Below, in pieces: positions 43,171 to 52,073 of a stretch of DNA of 64,000 bases (the stretch's first letter is position 1; every line of letters starts with the position of its first letter). Below the pieces are notes generated by a model, which did not search any database, had not been told where the DNA came from, and saw only the letters and a program-made list of their open reading frames with translations. Source of the stretch: Denitrobaculum sp965225735 (GTDB lineage: Bacteria > Pseudomonadota > Alphaproteobacteria > Kiloniellales > Kiloniellaceae); contig CBDDBN010000029.1 in NCBI GenBank assembly GCA_965225735.1, positions 124,001 to 188,000 of the forward strand. The letters run 5' to 3'. A program made the position numbers and the translations under genes.

Positions 43171-44163
43171 ATGACCGCTTCCGCCCAACGCCCCGAAAAG
43201 TCTGCCACGCGCAAAGACGACGCTGACACCGGTCTTACGAGCGGTCGCACAATCTTCGCGCCCGGTGACAAGATCGCACGGGTTTCCTTTGAGTTCTTTC
43301 CTCCCAAAACCCCGGCGATGGAAGAAAAGCTCTGGAACACGATCGAACATCTGCGCCCTCTGGCGCCGCGCTTCGTCTCCGTCACCTATGGCGCCGGTGG
43401 TGGCACTCAGGCGCAAACCCTGGAAACGGTTAAGAAGATCCGGAGCAAAACGGATCTCGAACCGGCCGCCCACTTGACCTGTGTCGGCGCCAGCCGGGGC
43501 GAAATAGACGACGTGGCGCGCGCCTATTGGGATGCCGGCATCCGGCACATTGTTGCGCTGCGCGGCGACCCACCGAAGGCTGAGGGTCGCTATCGCCCGC
43601 ATCCAGAGGGTTACGCTTACGCGGCCGATCTGGTCGCAGGCTTAAAGCGCATCGGGAATTTCAAGATTTCCGTCGCCGCCTATCCGGAAGCACACCCGCA
43701 GGCCTCCTCCCCCCAGGCTGATCTCGATAATCTAAAGCGCAAGCTGGATGCGGGGGCAAATCAGGCCATCACCCAGTTCTTCTTCAATCCGGAAGACTAT
43801 CTGCGTTTCGTCGACCGCGCTGCGGCGGCCGGCATCGCTCAGCCCATTATTCCCGGCATTCTGCCTATCACCAATTTCGAGCGCACGGTTGAGTTCGCGG
43901 CACTTTGCGGCGCAAGCGTGCCGGGCTGGCTGGCGGAACTCTTCAACGACCTGGCTGACGAGCCGGTGGCGCGCGGTTTTGTCGCCGCCGCGACGGCGGT
44001 CGAGCAGTGCCGCTATCTGCAGACGCGCGGTGTGGAGGAATTCCACTTTTACACCCTCAATCGTCACGAACTGACCGCAGCGATCTGCCGGATGCTCCGG
44101 GCCCCTGGTCTCGGCCGGGTGACACCGGTCAAAGCAACGGCACAGCAAGAGGTTCGTCTGTAA
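43171..44163 (+). CDS. metF: Methylenetetrahydrofolate reductase
   Basis: 330 residues. The FAD barrel enzyme reduces methylene-THF to methyl-THF for MetH. The N-terminal signature VSFEFFPPKTPAMEEKLW holds the catalytic glutamate, and FVSVTYGAGGGTQAQTLETV, ALRGDPPKAEGRY and YPEAHPQASS are conserved. An N-terminal lead of about 35 residues precedes the barrel. AAGGACC precedes the ATG. It is followed by metH after four bases, so the two are tightly coupled. Confidence 0.95.
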   Translation: MTASAQRPEKSATRKDDADTGLTSGRTIFAPGDKIARVSFEFFPPKTPAMEEKLWNTIEHLRPLAPRFVSVTYGAGGGTQAQTLETVKKIRSKTDLEPAAHLTCVGASRGEIDDVARAYWDAGIRHIVALRGDPPKAEGRYRPHPEGYAYAADLVAGLKRIGNFKISVAAYPEAHPQASSPQADLDNLKRKLDAGANQAITQFFFNPEDYLRFVDRAAAAGIAQPIIPGILPITNFERTVEFAALCGASVPGWLAELFNDLADEPVARGFVAAATAVEQCRYLQTRGVEEFHFYTLNRHELTAAICRMLRAPGLGRVTPVKATAQQEVRL

Positions 44164-44167
44164 GATC

Positions 44168-47100
44168 ATGAGCGTATTTCTTGAGGCCTTAAAAGAACGA
44201 GTCCTGCTTTGCGACGGCGCCATGGGCAGCCGGGTACAGGCTATGGACCTGCACTTGGAGCGCGACTTCTGGGACAAGGAGAACTGCACCGAAGTCCTGA
44301 ACCTGTCGCGCCCCGATGTCGTGATCGATATTCACCGTGGCTACTACGCCGCCGGTTCCGATATCGTGCAGACCAACAGCTTCGGAGGTTCGCCCCTCAC
44401 ACTGGCGGAGTTCGAACTGCAGGATCGTGCTTTCGAGATCAATCGCCGCGCCGGTGAGCTGGCACGCGAGGCAGCCGAGAGTTTCGGTCCCGACGGGCGG
44501 ACACGCTTTGTCCTTGGCTCGGTCGGACCGGGCACCCGCCTCCCCTCACTCGGACACGTCGGTTACGACGAATTAGAAGGCGCGCTGACGACCCAATGCG
44601 CCGGTCTCATAGACGGCGGCGTAGACGGCATTCTGGTCGAGACTTGTCAGGACCCTTTGCAGATCAAAGCCGCCGTGAATGCTGCAAAGGCTGCGCGCGC
44701 CAAGGCCGGACAAGACGACCTGCCGATCATGGTTCAGGTCACGGTGGAGACCACAGGAACTCTTTTGGTCGGCACCGATATCGCTGCCGCCGCCACCATT
44801 ATCGATGCCCTCGACGTCCCGATCCTCGGTCTCAACTGCGCGACCGGACCTCAGGAGATGGCGGCACACGTGCGTTGGCTGTCGGAGAACTGGAGAGGGT
44901 TACTGTCCCTTCAGCCGAACGCCGGCTTGCCGGAACTGGTCGACGGCCACACCCATTATCCTCTAACGCCAGATGAGCTGGCCAAATGGCTGCAGCGCTT
45001 CATCACCGAAGACGGGCTAAACATGGTGGGTGGCTGCTGTGGTTCGAACACCGATCACATCGCCGCTGTTGATCATATGCTGCGTGACCTTGCAGCTTCT
45101 GGTGAGATCGCAGGCATACGGCCCAAACCTATAGAGCGCAAACCCTTCTGGATTCCTTCCATCGCGTCGCTCTACAGCCAGGTGTCGCTGCGGCAGGAAA
45201 ACGCCTACCTCTCCATCGGCGAGCGCTGCAACGCCAACGGCAGCAAAAAGTTCCGGCAGTTGCAGGAACAGGGCGACTGGGAAGGCTGCGTCGCCATGGG
45301 CGTCGAGCAAGTCAAGGAAGGCTCTCACACCCTGGACGTCTGCACCGCCTTCGTCGGGCGGGACGAAGCCGCAGAGATGACCGAGGTCGTTACCCGTATG
45401 CGCGGGTCCGTGACAGCGCCGCTGGTCCTGGACTCAACCGAATTGCCGGTTCTGGAACAGGCTTTGAAGCTTTACGGCGGCAAGGGAATCCTGAACTCGA
45501 TCAACTTCGAGGACGGCGAGGAACCGGCTGAGAAGCGGGTCGCTCTGGCCCGCAAGTTCGGCGCAGCGGTCGTCGCGCTGACCATCGACGAAGACGGCAT
45601 GGCCAAGGACGTCGAGAAGAAAGTCGAGGTCGCGAAGCGCCTCTATGACTTCGCCTGCGTCAAGCATGGTCTGGCACCGGAGGACCTGATCTTCGACCCT
45701 CTGACCTTTACCATCTGCACCGGCAACGAAGACGACCGCAAGCTGGGCCTCTGGACCCTGGAGGCCATCGAGCGGATCGCACAGGAGCTGCCGGATTGTC
45801 AGATCGTTCTGGGCCTTTCCAACATCTCCTTTGGCCTCAATCCCGCTGCGCGCCACGTACTGAACTCGGTTTATTTGGATCACGCGATCAAGCGGGGGCT
45901 GACCGGTGCGATCGTGCATCTCTCGAAAATCATGCCCTTGCACAAGATTCCTGAGGAAGAGGTGAAAGTCGCCGAGGATCTGATCTTCGATCGCCGGGCG
46001 ACCCTGGAAAACGGCGAGATCTACGATCCGCTGCAGGCCTATCTGAAACTCTTCGAAGGCCGCTCCGCCGCTAAGACGGAAAAGAAAGCCCGGGCCGAGG
46101 ATGTCGAAACCCGGCTGAAAGACCGGATCGTGGATGGCGATAAACAGGGCCTGACTGACGATCTCGACGAAGCCCTCAAGAAGACGCCGCCGCTGGACAT
46201 CATCAACACCCATCTGCTGGACGGCATGAAGGTGGTCGGTGAACTCTTCGGCGCAGGCAAGATGCAACTGCCGTTCGTCTTGCAGTCAGCCGAAACCATG
46301 AAGGCCGCGGTCGCCTATCTGGAACCCTTCATGGACAAGATCGAGGGTCAGGAGAAAGGCATTATCGTTCTCGCCACGGTGAAGGGCGACGTACACGACA
46401 TCGGCAAGAACCTAGTCGACATCATCCTGACCAACAACGGCTACAAGGTCGTTAACCTGGGTATCAAGCAGCCGATTGAGAGCATCGTCGCGGCGGTCCG
46501 AGAGCACAACGCCGATGCTGTCGGCATGAGCGGCCTGTTGGTGAAATCCACCGTCGTGATGCGCGAAAACCTGGAGCGTCTGTCCAAAGACGAGGTCGAG
46601 ATTCCGGTCATGCTGGGCGGAGCCGCTCTCACCCGGCACTACGTGGAGACCGACTGCGTTGCAGCTTACGCCTCAGGTCGGGTCGCCTATGCGCGCGATG
46701 CTTTCGACGGCCTGGACCTGATGCAGAAGGTGGTGGCCAACGACTTCGACAATCACGTCGCGGAACGCAAAGCCAAAATCGAGGGCCGCAAGGTCAATAC
46801 CAAGAAACAGCTGGGCCGGCCCGCCGACGCGGACCAGCGCCCGGTCGATCTGGAAGAAACCCGCCTGCGCCGCGAGGAACTGGCCGAGGGCGTCGAGATC
46901 CCCGAGCCACCCTTCTGGGGCGCGCGGGTCATTGCGAGAGCACCAGTCGATGCGCTCTTGCCCTTCCTCAACGACCGCATGCTGTTTCAATTCCAGTGGG
47001 GCTACCGCAAGGATGGCCGCTCGCTCGAGGACTACATGACCTGGGCGCGGCAGGAACTGCGGCCCGTCCTGAAACGTATGCTGGACGTTTGCAAGCAGCA

Positions 47101-47692
47101 GGATGTGTTGCGCCCGCAGGCGGTCTACGGCTACTGGCCGGCCAATGCCGAAGGCAACGACGTGATCCTCTTCGATGCCGAGGACCACGACAAGGAAGTC
47201 GGCCGCTTCACCCTGCCCCGCCAGGCACGCGAGGGTGGGCTCTGTATCGCCGACTTCCTGCGCGATGTCTCAAGCGGTCAGCGCGATGTGCTGGGCATGC
47301 AGATCGTCACCATGGGCCAGCAGGTCGCCGACGTCGCCCGGGAGTGGTTCGCGGATAACCGCTATCAGGATTATCTTTATCTGCACGGTCTCGGGGTCGA
47401 ACTGACCGAGGCGCTGGCGGAATACGTTCACAAGCGCATCCGCGGCGAACTGGGCTTCGGCCACGAGGACGATCGCGACATGGCGAAGATGCTGCAGCAG
47501 GGCTACCGCGGTTCGCGCTATTCCTTCGGTTATCCGGCCTGCCCGAACCTGGAGGATCAGCATCATCTGCTAACGCTCCTGAATGCGGAGCAGATCGGCG
47601 TGGACTTCTCAGACGAGTTCCAGCTGCACCCCGAGCAATCGACCAGCGCCATCGTCCTGCACCATCCGCAGGCCAAGTATTTTTCGGTGTAA
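44168..47692 (+). CDS. metH: Cobalamin-dependent methionine synthase
   Basis: 1174 residues, full-length MetH. The homocysteine domain (1-330) has the zinc cysteines Cys224 (GLNCATGP) and Cys290-Cys291 (GGCCGSNTDH). The pterin domain follows (about 345-615, SIGERCNANGSKKFRQL). The cobalamin domain has the axial ligand His743 in DVHDIGKNLVDIIL. The C-terminal activation domain (about 905-1174) binds SAM (for example GYRGSRYSFGYPACPNLEDQ). It transfers the methyl of methyl-THF to homocysteine. No cobalamin riboswitch is visible upstream; control is more likely through the fused ArsR-methyltransferase at the head of the operon. Confidence 0.97.
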   Translation: MSVFLEALKERVLLCDGAMGSRVQAMDLHLERDFWDKENCTEVLNLSRPDVVIDIHRGYYAAGSDIVQTNSFGGSPLTLAEFELQDRAFEINRRAGELAREAAESFGPDGRTRFVLGSVGPGTRLPSLGHVGYDELEGALTTQCAGLIDGGVDGILVETCQDPLQIKAAVNAAKAARAKAGQDDLPIMVQVTVETTGTLLVGTDIAAAATIIDALDVPILGLNCATGPQEMAAHVRWLSENWRGLLSLQPNAGLPELVDGHTHYPLTPDELAKWLQRFITEDGLNMVGGCCGSNTDHIAAVDHMLRDLAASGEIAGIRPKPIERKPFWIPSIASLYSQVSLRQENAYLSIGERCNANGSKKFRQLQEQGDWEGCVAMGVEQVKEGSHTLDVCTAFVGRDEAAEMTEVVTRMRGSVTAPLVLDSTELPVLEQALKLYGGKGILNSINFEDGEEPAEKRVALARKFGAAVVALTIDEDGMAKDVEKKVEVAKRLYDFACVKHGLAPEDLIFDPLTFTICTGNEDDRKLGLWTLEAIERIAQELPDCQIVLGLSNISFGLNPAARHVLNSVYLDHAIKRGLTGAIVHLSKIMPLHKIPEEEVKVAEDLIFDRRATLENGEIYDPLQAYLKLFEGRSAAKTEKKARAEDVETRLKDRIVDGDKQGLTDDLDEALKKTPPLDIINTHLLDGMKVVGELFGAGKMQLPFVLQSAETMKAAVAYLEPFMDKIEGQEKGIIVLATVKGDVHDIGKNLVDIILTNNGYKVVNLGIKQPIESIVAAVREHNADAVGMSGLLVKSTVVMRENLERLSKDEVEIPVMLGGAALTRHYVETDCVAAYASGRVAYARDAFDGLDLMQKVVANDFDNHVAERKAKIEGRKVNTKKQLGRPADADQRPVDLEETRLRREELAEGVEIPEPPFWGARVIARAPVDALLPFLNDRMLFQFQWGYRKDGRSLEDYMTWARQELRPVLKRMLDVCKQQDVLRPQAVYGYWPANAEGNDVILFDAEDHDKEVGRFTLPRQAREGGLCIADFLRDVSSGQRDVLGMQIVTMGQQVADVAREWFADNRYQDYLYLHGLGVELTEALAEYVHKRIRGELGFGHEDDRDMAKMLQQGYRGSRYSFGYPACPNLEDQHHLLTLLNAEQIGVDFSDEFQLHPEQSTSAIVLHHPQAKYFSV

Positions 47693-47756
47693 CCGCCTGA
47701 TCCGGCGGCGAGATCGCTCCCCCGCCGGACACTGTAGGTAAGAGGAGGAAAGAAAG

Positions 47757-48161
47757 ATGAGCAACCTCGCAACAGTCCACACGCTGCCCCAGGGCAAACA
47801 GACCCCCGACCTCGGCGGCGCCCCCGCCTGCACGGTCAAAAGCGTCGAGGAGGCCGAGCGCGCGGAGCGCTGGTGGGCAGAAGAATGGTCGAAGTTTCCG
47901 ACCTTTAGCCAGGATGAGGAAGGCACGCCGCACTACTGGAACGTCCCGGAAGACAGCGGCGTTTATCAGGATGACTGGCCGCTGGGCGAAAGACTCGCCG
48001 AGGAAACCATCCGCCAGATGCGCCGCTTTCCGGAAGGAAGCACGGTTCTGCGCCATATCCTAAAGGAAATCGACCAGAGCTCGACCGTCGCTCAGGGCTT
48101 CCTGAACCGCCTGGAAGACATCCTGATCTCGCCGGAGCTTTACGCAAAACTCGATAGTTAA
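47757..48161 (+). CDS. Conserved-looking unknown protein after metH
   Basis: 134 residues, soluble, starting MSNLATVHTLPQGKQTPDLG. It is rich in acidic and aromatic residues (RWWAEEWSKFPTFSQDEEGT, HYWNVPEDSGVYQDDWPLGE) and helical at the C-terminus (MRRFPEGSTVLRHILKEIDQ). AGAGGAGGAAAG precedes the ATG, an excellent ribosome-binding site. It lies 64 bases after metH. A CCGGCGG...CCGCCGG inverted repeat occurs in between. I do not recognise the family and assign no function; position suggests co-expression with the methionine genes. Confidence 0.72.
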   Translation: MSNLATVHTLPQGKQTPDLGGAPACTVKSVEEAERAERWWAEEWSKFPTFSQDEEGTPHYWNVPEDSGVYQDDWPLGERLAEETIRQMRRFPEGSTVLRHILKEIDQSSTVAQGFLNRLEDILISPELYAKLDS

Positions 48162-48202
48162 CAGCTATCTGAGCGGGATTGTTAAACTCTTGAAGGAGAA
48201 AA

Positions 48203-48230
48203 GCGCCGGAAGTTACCCTTTTTCCGGCGC
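48203..48230 (-). terminator. Terminator overlapping the end of the split small gene
   Basis: On the minus strand GCGCCGGAA (48230-48222) pairs with TTCCGGCGC (48211-48203) and is followed by TTTTCTCC. The TAA stop of the split gene (48215-48213) lies inside the loop. The hairpin also sits 42 bases after the stop of the plus-strand unknown gene and could serve it weakly. Confidence 0.8.
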
Positions 48231-48539
48231 GCCATATTCCGCGATGAAACGCTGGAAGACCTGTTCCATTGCCTGCTCATCGGCGATTTCTTCCAGGTTT
48301 TCCAAGAGGATAGTCAGGATATTAAGCAGATCGCGTTTAAATTGACGCGAAATTCACTGCCTCTCAATCAGCAAAGAGCTGATTTCGAACGCAAATTTCG
48401 CGACGTCAGACTCTCGAAAACACGATCCGCTTTAGTTGCTATATCCGTAACGGGCATTCAACGCCCTCAGCTGCGCATAGGCATCCTCGGACAGCGCCGC
48501 ATTGAAGCGTTTCGGCAGGGGATAGTGTTTTTTCGACAT
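48213..48539 (-). pseudogene. Small ribbon-helix-helix-like gene split by an inserted palindromic element
   Basis: The ATG at 48539 opens a 35-codon frame (begins MSKKHYPLPKRFNAAL, ends NARYGYSN) that stops at TAA 48434-48432. After about 110 bases the same frame continues from 48323 with NILTILLENLEEIADEQ, ending AEYGAPEKG and TAA at 48215-48213. Joining the two parts gives a 71-residue protein with a beta strand plus two helices, the look of a ribbon-helix-helix DNA-binding domain. The interruption is 111 bases, in frame, with TAA and TGA stops inside. It matches a palindromic element (48324-48432). The ribosome-binding site is weak. The terminator at the end shows this was once a real transcription unit. 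Confidence 0.7.
48324..48432. repeat. Palindromic MITE-like element inside the small gene
   Basis: The 109-base element folds as one long hairpin. Outer arms: AAGCAGATCGCGTTT (48324-48338) against the complement of 48418-48432 (AAGCGGATCGTGTTT), 13 of 15 matching. Inner arms: CGCGAAATT (48346-48354) with AATTTCGCG (48394-48402), perfect. Tip: AATCAGC (48366-48372) with GCTGATT (48378-48384), perfect, loop AAAGA. The nested symmetry around one centre is typical of a non-autonomous palindromic repeat. No second copy was found in the window, and no target duplication could be defined with certainty. Confidence 0.7.
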
Positions 48540-48635
48540 ACAATTGCCACAGCCCACGTCAGGTGGCGTCGACAGGTCTGCCAGAAAGGCCGAAACCGCC
48601 ATCCCCGGCGATAAACACGCGGGAACGCGCCGTCG

Positions 48636-49658
48636 TCAGTAGGCCCGGTCGATAGAGAACTCGACGGCCTCGATCATGGCGCGCTTGATCGGCGTATCGG
48701 GGAAGCCCGACAGCGCTTCGCAGGCATCGCGTCCGTAGCCGCGGGCCCGCTCCATCGAATCTTCCATGGCGTCGTGTTTGGCGAGCAGTTCGATGGCCCG
48801 TTCCAGATCGCCGTCTTTCTGTTCCAGTTCTTCCAGGCAGCGACGCCAGAAGACCCGCTCCTCGTCGCTCCCGCGCGCGAAGGCCAGCACGACCGGCAGG
48901 GTGATCTTGCCCTCGCGGAAGTCGTCGCCGATGGCCTTGCCCAACTCAGCCTGGCGGGCCGAGAAATCCAACACGTCATCGACCAGCTGGAAGGCGATGC
49001 CCAGGCTGCGGCCGTAACGGTCGAGCGCCTCGGCGTCACTCTCCGGACGCTCGGCCACCACCGCGCCGATCCGGCAAGCTGCCGCGAAAAGCGCCGCCGT
49101 CTTGGAGCTGATGACCTCCAGATAGGCCTCTTCGGTGGTGGTGGTGTCATTGGAGGTCAGAAGCTGATGCACCTCGCCTTCCGCGATGATCGCGGAGGCA
49201 TCGGAGAGGATCCGCAGCACCTCGAGCGAACCGTCGGACACCATGAGCTGGAAAGCCCGGCTGAAGAGGAAATCGCCCACCAGGACGCTCGGCTTATTGC
49301 CATAGAGTGCGTTGGCGGTCGCGAGGCCGCGCCGCAGGTCGCTCTCATCGACCACATCGTCGTGTAGCAGGGTCGCGGTGTGGATGAACTCAACACAGGT
49401 GGCCAGGGCCAGATGGCGCTCTCCCTGATAGCCGCAGAGCTGCGCCGACGCCAGGGTCAGCATAGGCCGCAGACGCTTGCCGCCGGCGGCAACGATGTGC
49501 CCGGCGAGCTGCGGGATTAGGGCGACCGGAGATTGCATGCGCTCTACAATGAGCCCATTGACCGCGCGCATGTCCTGGGACACCAGGCCCGAGAGAGCCT
49601 CCAGCCCCGCCTTCGCAGGCGCGCTTGCCGAATCGTTTATGTCGAGGGCGACAGCCAA
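48636..49658 (-). CDS. ispB: Polyprenyl diphosphate synthase (ubiquinone side chain)
   Basis: 340 residues of the trans-prenyltransferase family. The first Asp-rich motif is LLHDDVVDESDLRRG, the second QLVDDVLDFSARQ, with GGKRLRPMLTLASAQLCGY upstream. It extends a short prenyl diphosphate to the long chain used for ubiquinone, probably C40 to C50. The start is TTG close to an AGGAA ribosome-binding site. It is divergent from the DUF2007-methyltransferase-S49 genes, an arrangement common in alphaproteobacteria. Confidence 0.92.
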   Translation of the reverse strand: MAVALDINDSASAPAKAGLEALSGLVSQDMRAVNGLIVERMQSPVALIPQLAGHIVAAGGKRLRPMLTLASAQLCGYQGERHLALATCVEFIHTATLLHDDVVDESDLRRGLATANALYGNKPSVLVGDFLFSRAFQLMVSDGSLEVLRILSDASAIIAEGEVHQLLTSNDTTTTEEAYLEVISSKTAALFAAACRIGAVVAERPESDAEALDRYGRSLGIAFQLVDDVLDFSARQAELGKAIGDDFREGKITLPVVLAFARGSDEERVFWRRCLEELEQKDGDLERAIELLAKHDAMEDSMERARGYGRDACEALSGFPDTPIKRAMIEAVEFSIDRAY

Positions 49659-49926
49659 ATTCCTAGCCTCATTCTCCCTGCCGCCGCCCCGGTATGCTTT
49701 ACCAGGATAAAGCGGACAGGCTATGTTTTATGCCAAGGGATGTCGGAGACGGTCCTCGGCATTAACTCCAGAATAGGTTTAACCGCAGGCCGGTCAAGCC
49801 CGACAGGTTGTCGCAGAATAAATCCTTGGTGATAGGTGGGTCGTCAGTCGCGAAATGCCAGGCAAACAGCCAAGCCTGGAGGTTGCACACGAACGAATAG
49901 GCCAGCGAGGCCACAGACGGGAGCTT

Positions 49927-50142
49927 ATGAAAGAACTGTTCCGCAGCAACGATCCGGTCAAACTTTCCTGGCTTCAGGCCCTTTTGACGGATGCGGGCAT
50001 CGACTGCCTGCTGCTCGATAATCACGCCTCCGTGATCGAAGGTTCCATCGGCGCTATCCAAAGGCGGATCATGGTGGCCGACGACGACCTGGAGCGTGCC
50101 CATGAACTGCTCACCGAAAGCGGCGAGGAGAGCGCCTGGTGA
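49927..50142 (+). CDS. DUF2007 small protein
   Basis: 71 residues from the ATG at 49927 (MKELFRSNDPVKLSWLQ), preceded by GGGAG. It shows the DUF2007 pattern: a ferredoxin-like small domain with WLQALLTDAGIDCLLLDNHA, then IQRRIMVADDDLERAHELL. It is thought to be a signal-transducing or regulatory domain, but no activity is established. Its TGA overlaps the GTG start of the methyltransferase gene, so translation is coupled. Confidence 0.85.
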   Translation: MKELFRSNDPVKLSWLQALLTDAGIDCLLLDNHASVIEGSIGAIQRRIMVADDDLERAHELLTESGEESAW

Positions 50143-50960
50143 GCGATTCCGCCCCTCCGCCGGCCTCACCCGCGGCCCCCAGCCCAGATCCGGCGGCGGG
50201 CGCGAAGGCAAGACCGCCGGATACAACCGAGGATGCCCTGCTGGACGGACGTATCCTGCTGCAGCAACCCCGGGACGGTTACCGCGCCGCCATCGATCCG
50301 GTGTTCCTGGCGGCGGCCGTGGCGGCCAAAGCCGGCGAGCGGGTCCTGGATCTGGGCAGCGGCGTAGGGACGGCCGGCCTCTGCCTGCTGAGGCGCGTGG
50401 CGGGTGTCGAGGTCACGGGGCTTGAGATTCAGGGCGATCTGGCGGCTTTATCGCGGCAAAATGCCGCAGGCAACAATCTCGCCGACCGCTTCACGGCCAT
50501 CGAAGGCGATATCCTGAAGCTCCCCTCCTCGCTCGCGCCCGAATCCTTCGATCATGTCATCTGCAATCCGCCTTATCTGGCCTCCGGCGCGGCGCGCCCC
50601 TCACCCAACCAGGCCCGCACTACGGCGAACCAGGAAGGCGACGCCCAGCTCAGCGACTGGATCGAGGCCGCCATCGCCTTGGTGAACCGCAAGGGCAGCA
50701 TCACTTTCATTCACCGGGCCGACCGCCTCGACACCCTGGTCCATAGCCTGACCGGCCCGACCGGCGGTCTGCGGGTCTTCCCGCTCTGGCCCAAAGCCGG
50801 CAAACCCGCCAAGCGCGTGCTGCTGCAATCCCGCAAGGCGATCGCCAGCCCCAGCGTCATGGCGCCAGGCATGGTTCTGCATGAAGAAGACGGTCAGTTC
50901 ACGCAAGCGGCCGACGCCATTCTCAGGGAAGGCGCCGCGCTGGATCTGAGCTGCGCTTAG
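50139..50960 (+). CDS. tRNA1(Val) A37 N6-methyltransferase-like enzyme (TrmN6/YfiC type)
   Basis: 273 residues. A Pro/Ala-rich lead of about 30 residues precedes the domain. Motif I is RVLDLGSGVGTAGLCLLRR, the acidic loop VTGLEIQGDLAALSRQNA, and the N6-adenine catalytic motif NPPY is in FDHVICNPPYLASG. KGSITFIHRADRLDTLVHSL is also typical. It methylates an adenine, by analogy A37 of tRNA1(Val). The GTG start overlaps the stop of the DUF2007 gene by four bases. An S49 protease gene follows after 146 bases. Confidence 0.85.
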   Translation: MSDSAPPPASPAAPSPDPAAGAKARPPDTTEDALLDGRILLQQPRDGYRAAIDPVFLAAAVAAKAGERVLDLGSGVGTAGLCLLRRVAGVEVTGLEIQGDLAALSRQNAAGNNLADRFTAIEGDILKLPSSLAPESFDHVICNPPYLASGAARPSPNQARTTANQEGDAQLSDWIEAAIALVNRKGSITFIHRADRLDTLVHSLTGPTGGLRVFPLWPKAGKPAKRVLLQSRKAIASPSVMAPGMVLHEEDGQFTQAADAILREGAALDLSCA

Positions 50961-51106
50961 CCGATCCACCGGCAGGTCAGGCCTGTCACTTAGCTTTGCC
51001 CAAGAGGCTCCATATGACCGGCAAAGGTGGTTAACTCTCAAATAAGCGCCCTATTCCTGCTAGCTAGCTATTGGCAGGGCCTTGGCGGCTGCTTATCTTC
51101 CGAGGC

Positions 51107-52006
51107 ATGAAGTTACAAAAACTGCTCTCTTTCCTGCCGATCAAGGCCTTCAAGAACCCGGATCCGGTGGTCGCCGTGATCCGGCTCAACGGCGTGATCG
51201 GCGCGGCCGGCCCCTTGCGCGGCGGCATGACCCTGGCCGGACTGGAAAAACGGCTGGACCAGGCCTTTAAGATGAAAAATCTTGAGGCCGTGGCCCTGGC
51301 GATCAATTCGCCCGGCGGCTCCCCGGTTCAGTCTGACCTGATCGCCAAGCGCATTCGCGACCTGGCGGCGGAAAAGTCCGTGCCGGTCTATGCCTTTTGC
51401 GAGGATGTGGCGGCCTCCGGCGGCTACTGGCTGGCCTGCGCGGCTGATCACATCTACGCGCAGGAGTCCTCGATCATCGGCTCCATCGGCGTGATTTCCT
51501 CCGGCTTCGGCTTTCCCGCTGTGCTGGAGCGCCTGGGCATCGAGCGCCGGGTGCGCACTGCCGGTCACCGCAAGTCCACGCTGGACCCCTTCGAGAAGGA
51601 AGATCCGGAGGACATCGCGCGGCTCGAGGGCATCCTCAAGGAGCTGCACGAGACCTTCAAGAACATGGTCACCAGCCGGCGCAAGGAGCGCCTGAAGGAA
51701 GAGCATGACGTCCTCTTCAGCGGCGAGTTCTGGACCGGCAGCAAGGCGGTCGAGCTGGGTCTGATCGATGGCATCGGCGAGCTGCGCGGCACCCTGAAAG
51801 CGCGCTTCGGCGACAAGGTTAAGATCCTGCCGCTGGAAGACGCCCGCCCCTGGTGGCGCAAGCGCATGGGCTTCGGCGCAGGGGCTGGATTGAGCGGCCT
51901 TTTTGCCTCGGGCGGACTGGCCGGCGTGGCGGAACCGCACGAATGGGCGCAGGGACTTGTCTCCGCCGCCGAAGAAAGGGCACTCTGGTCGCGATTCGGG
52001 CTATAA
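51107..52006 (+). CDS. S49 family (SppA-like) peptidase
   Basis: 299 residues from the ATG at 51107; a TTG twelve codons earlier is possible since neither has a well-spaced ribosome-binding site. The Ser-Lys dyad is Ser104 (CEDVAASGGYWLA) and Lys156 (TAGHRKSTLDPF), spaced by 52 residues as in SppA. The oxyanion region is AINSPGGSPVQSDLIAKRI. There is no clear signal peptide or membrane helix at the N-terminus, though the C-terminus is Gly/Ala-rich (GAGAGLSGLFASGGLAG). It probably degrades signal peptides or membrane-protein fragments at the cytoplasmic side. Confidence 0.88.
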   Translation: MKLQKLLSFLPIKAFKNPDPVVAVIRLNGVIGAAGPLRGGMTLAGLEKRLDQAFKMKNLEAVALAINSPGGSPVQSDLIAKRIRDLAAEKSVPVYAFCEDVAASGGYWLACAADHIYAQESSIIGSIGVISSGFGFPAVLERLGIERRVRTAGHRKSTLDPFEKEDPEDIARLEGILKELHETFKNMVTSRRKERLKEEHDVLFSGEFWTGSKAVELGLIDGIGELRGTLKARFGDKVKILPLEDARPWWRKRMGFGAGAGLSGLFASGGLAGVAEPHEWAQGLVSAAEERALWSRFGL

Positions 52007-52073
52007 TTGCGGAAAGCGCTCCGCCGCAGGATAAAAGCCGGCGCAGATCCGGTTAAAACTTGAAGGACAGGCG

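Noticed and set aside
44100..44168. Cobalamin or SAM riboswitch before metH
   Set aside because: metF and metH are four bases apart, and no conserved riboswitch core was seen there or before the operon.
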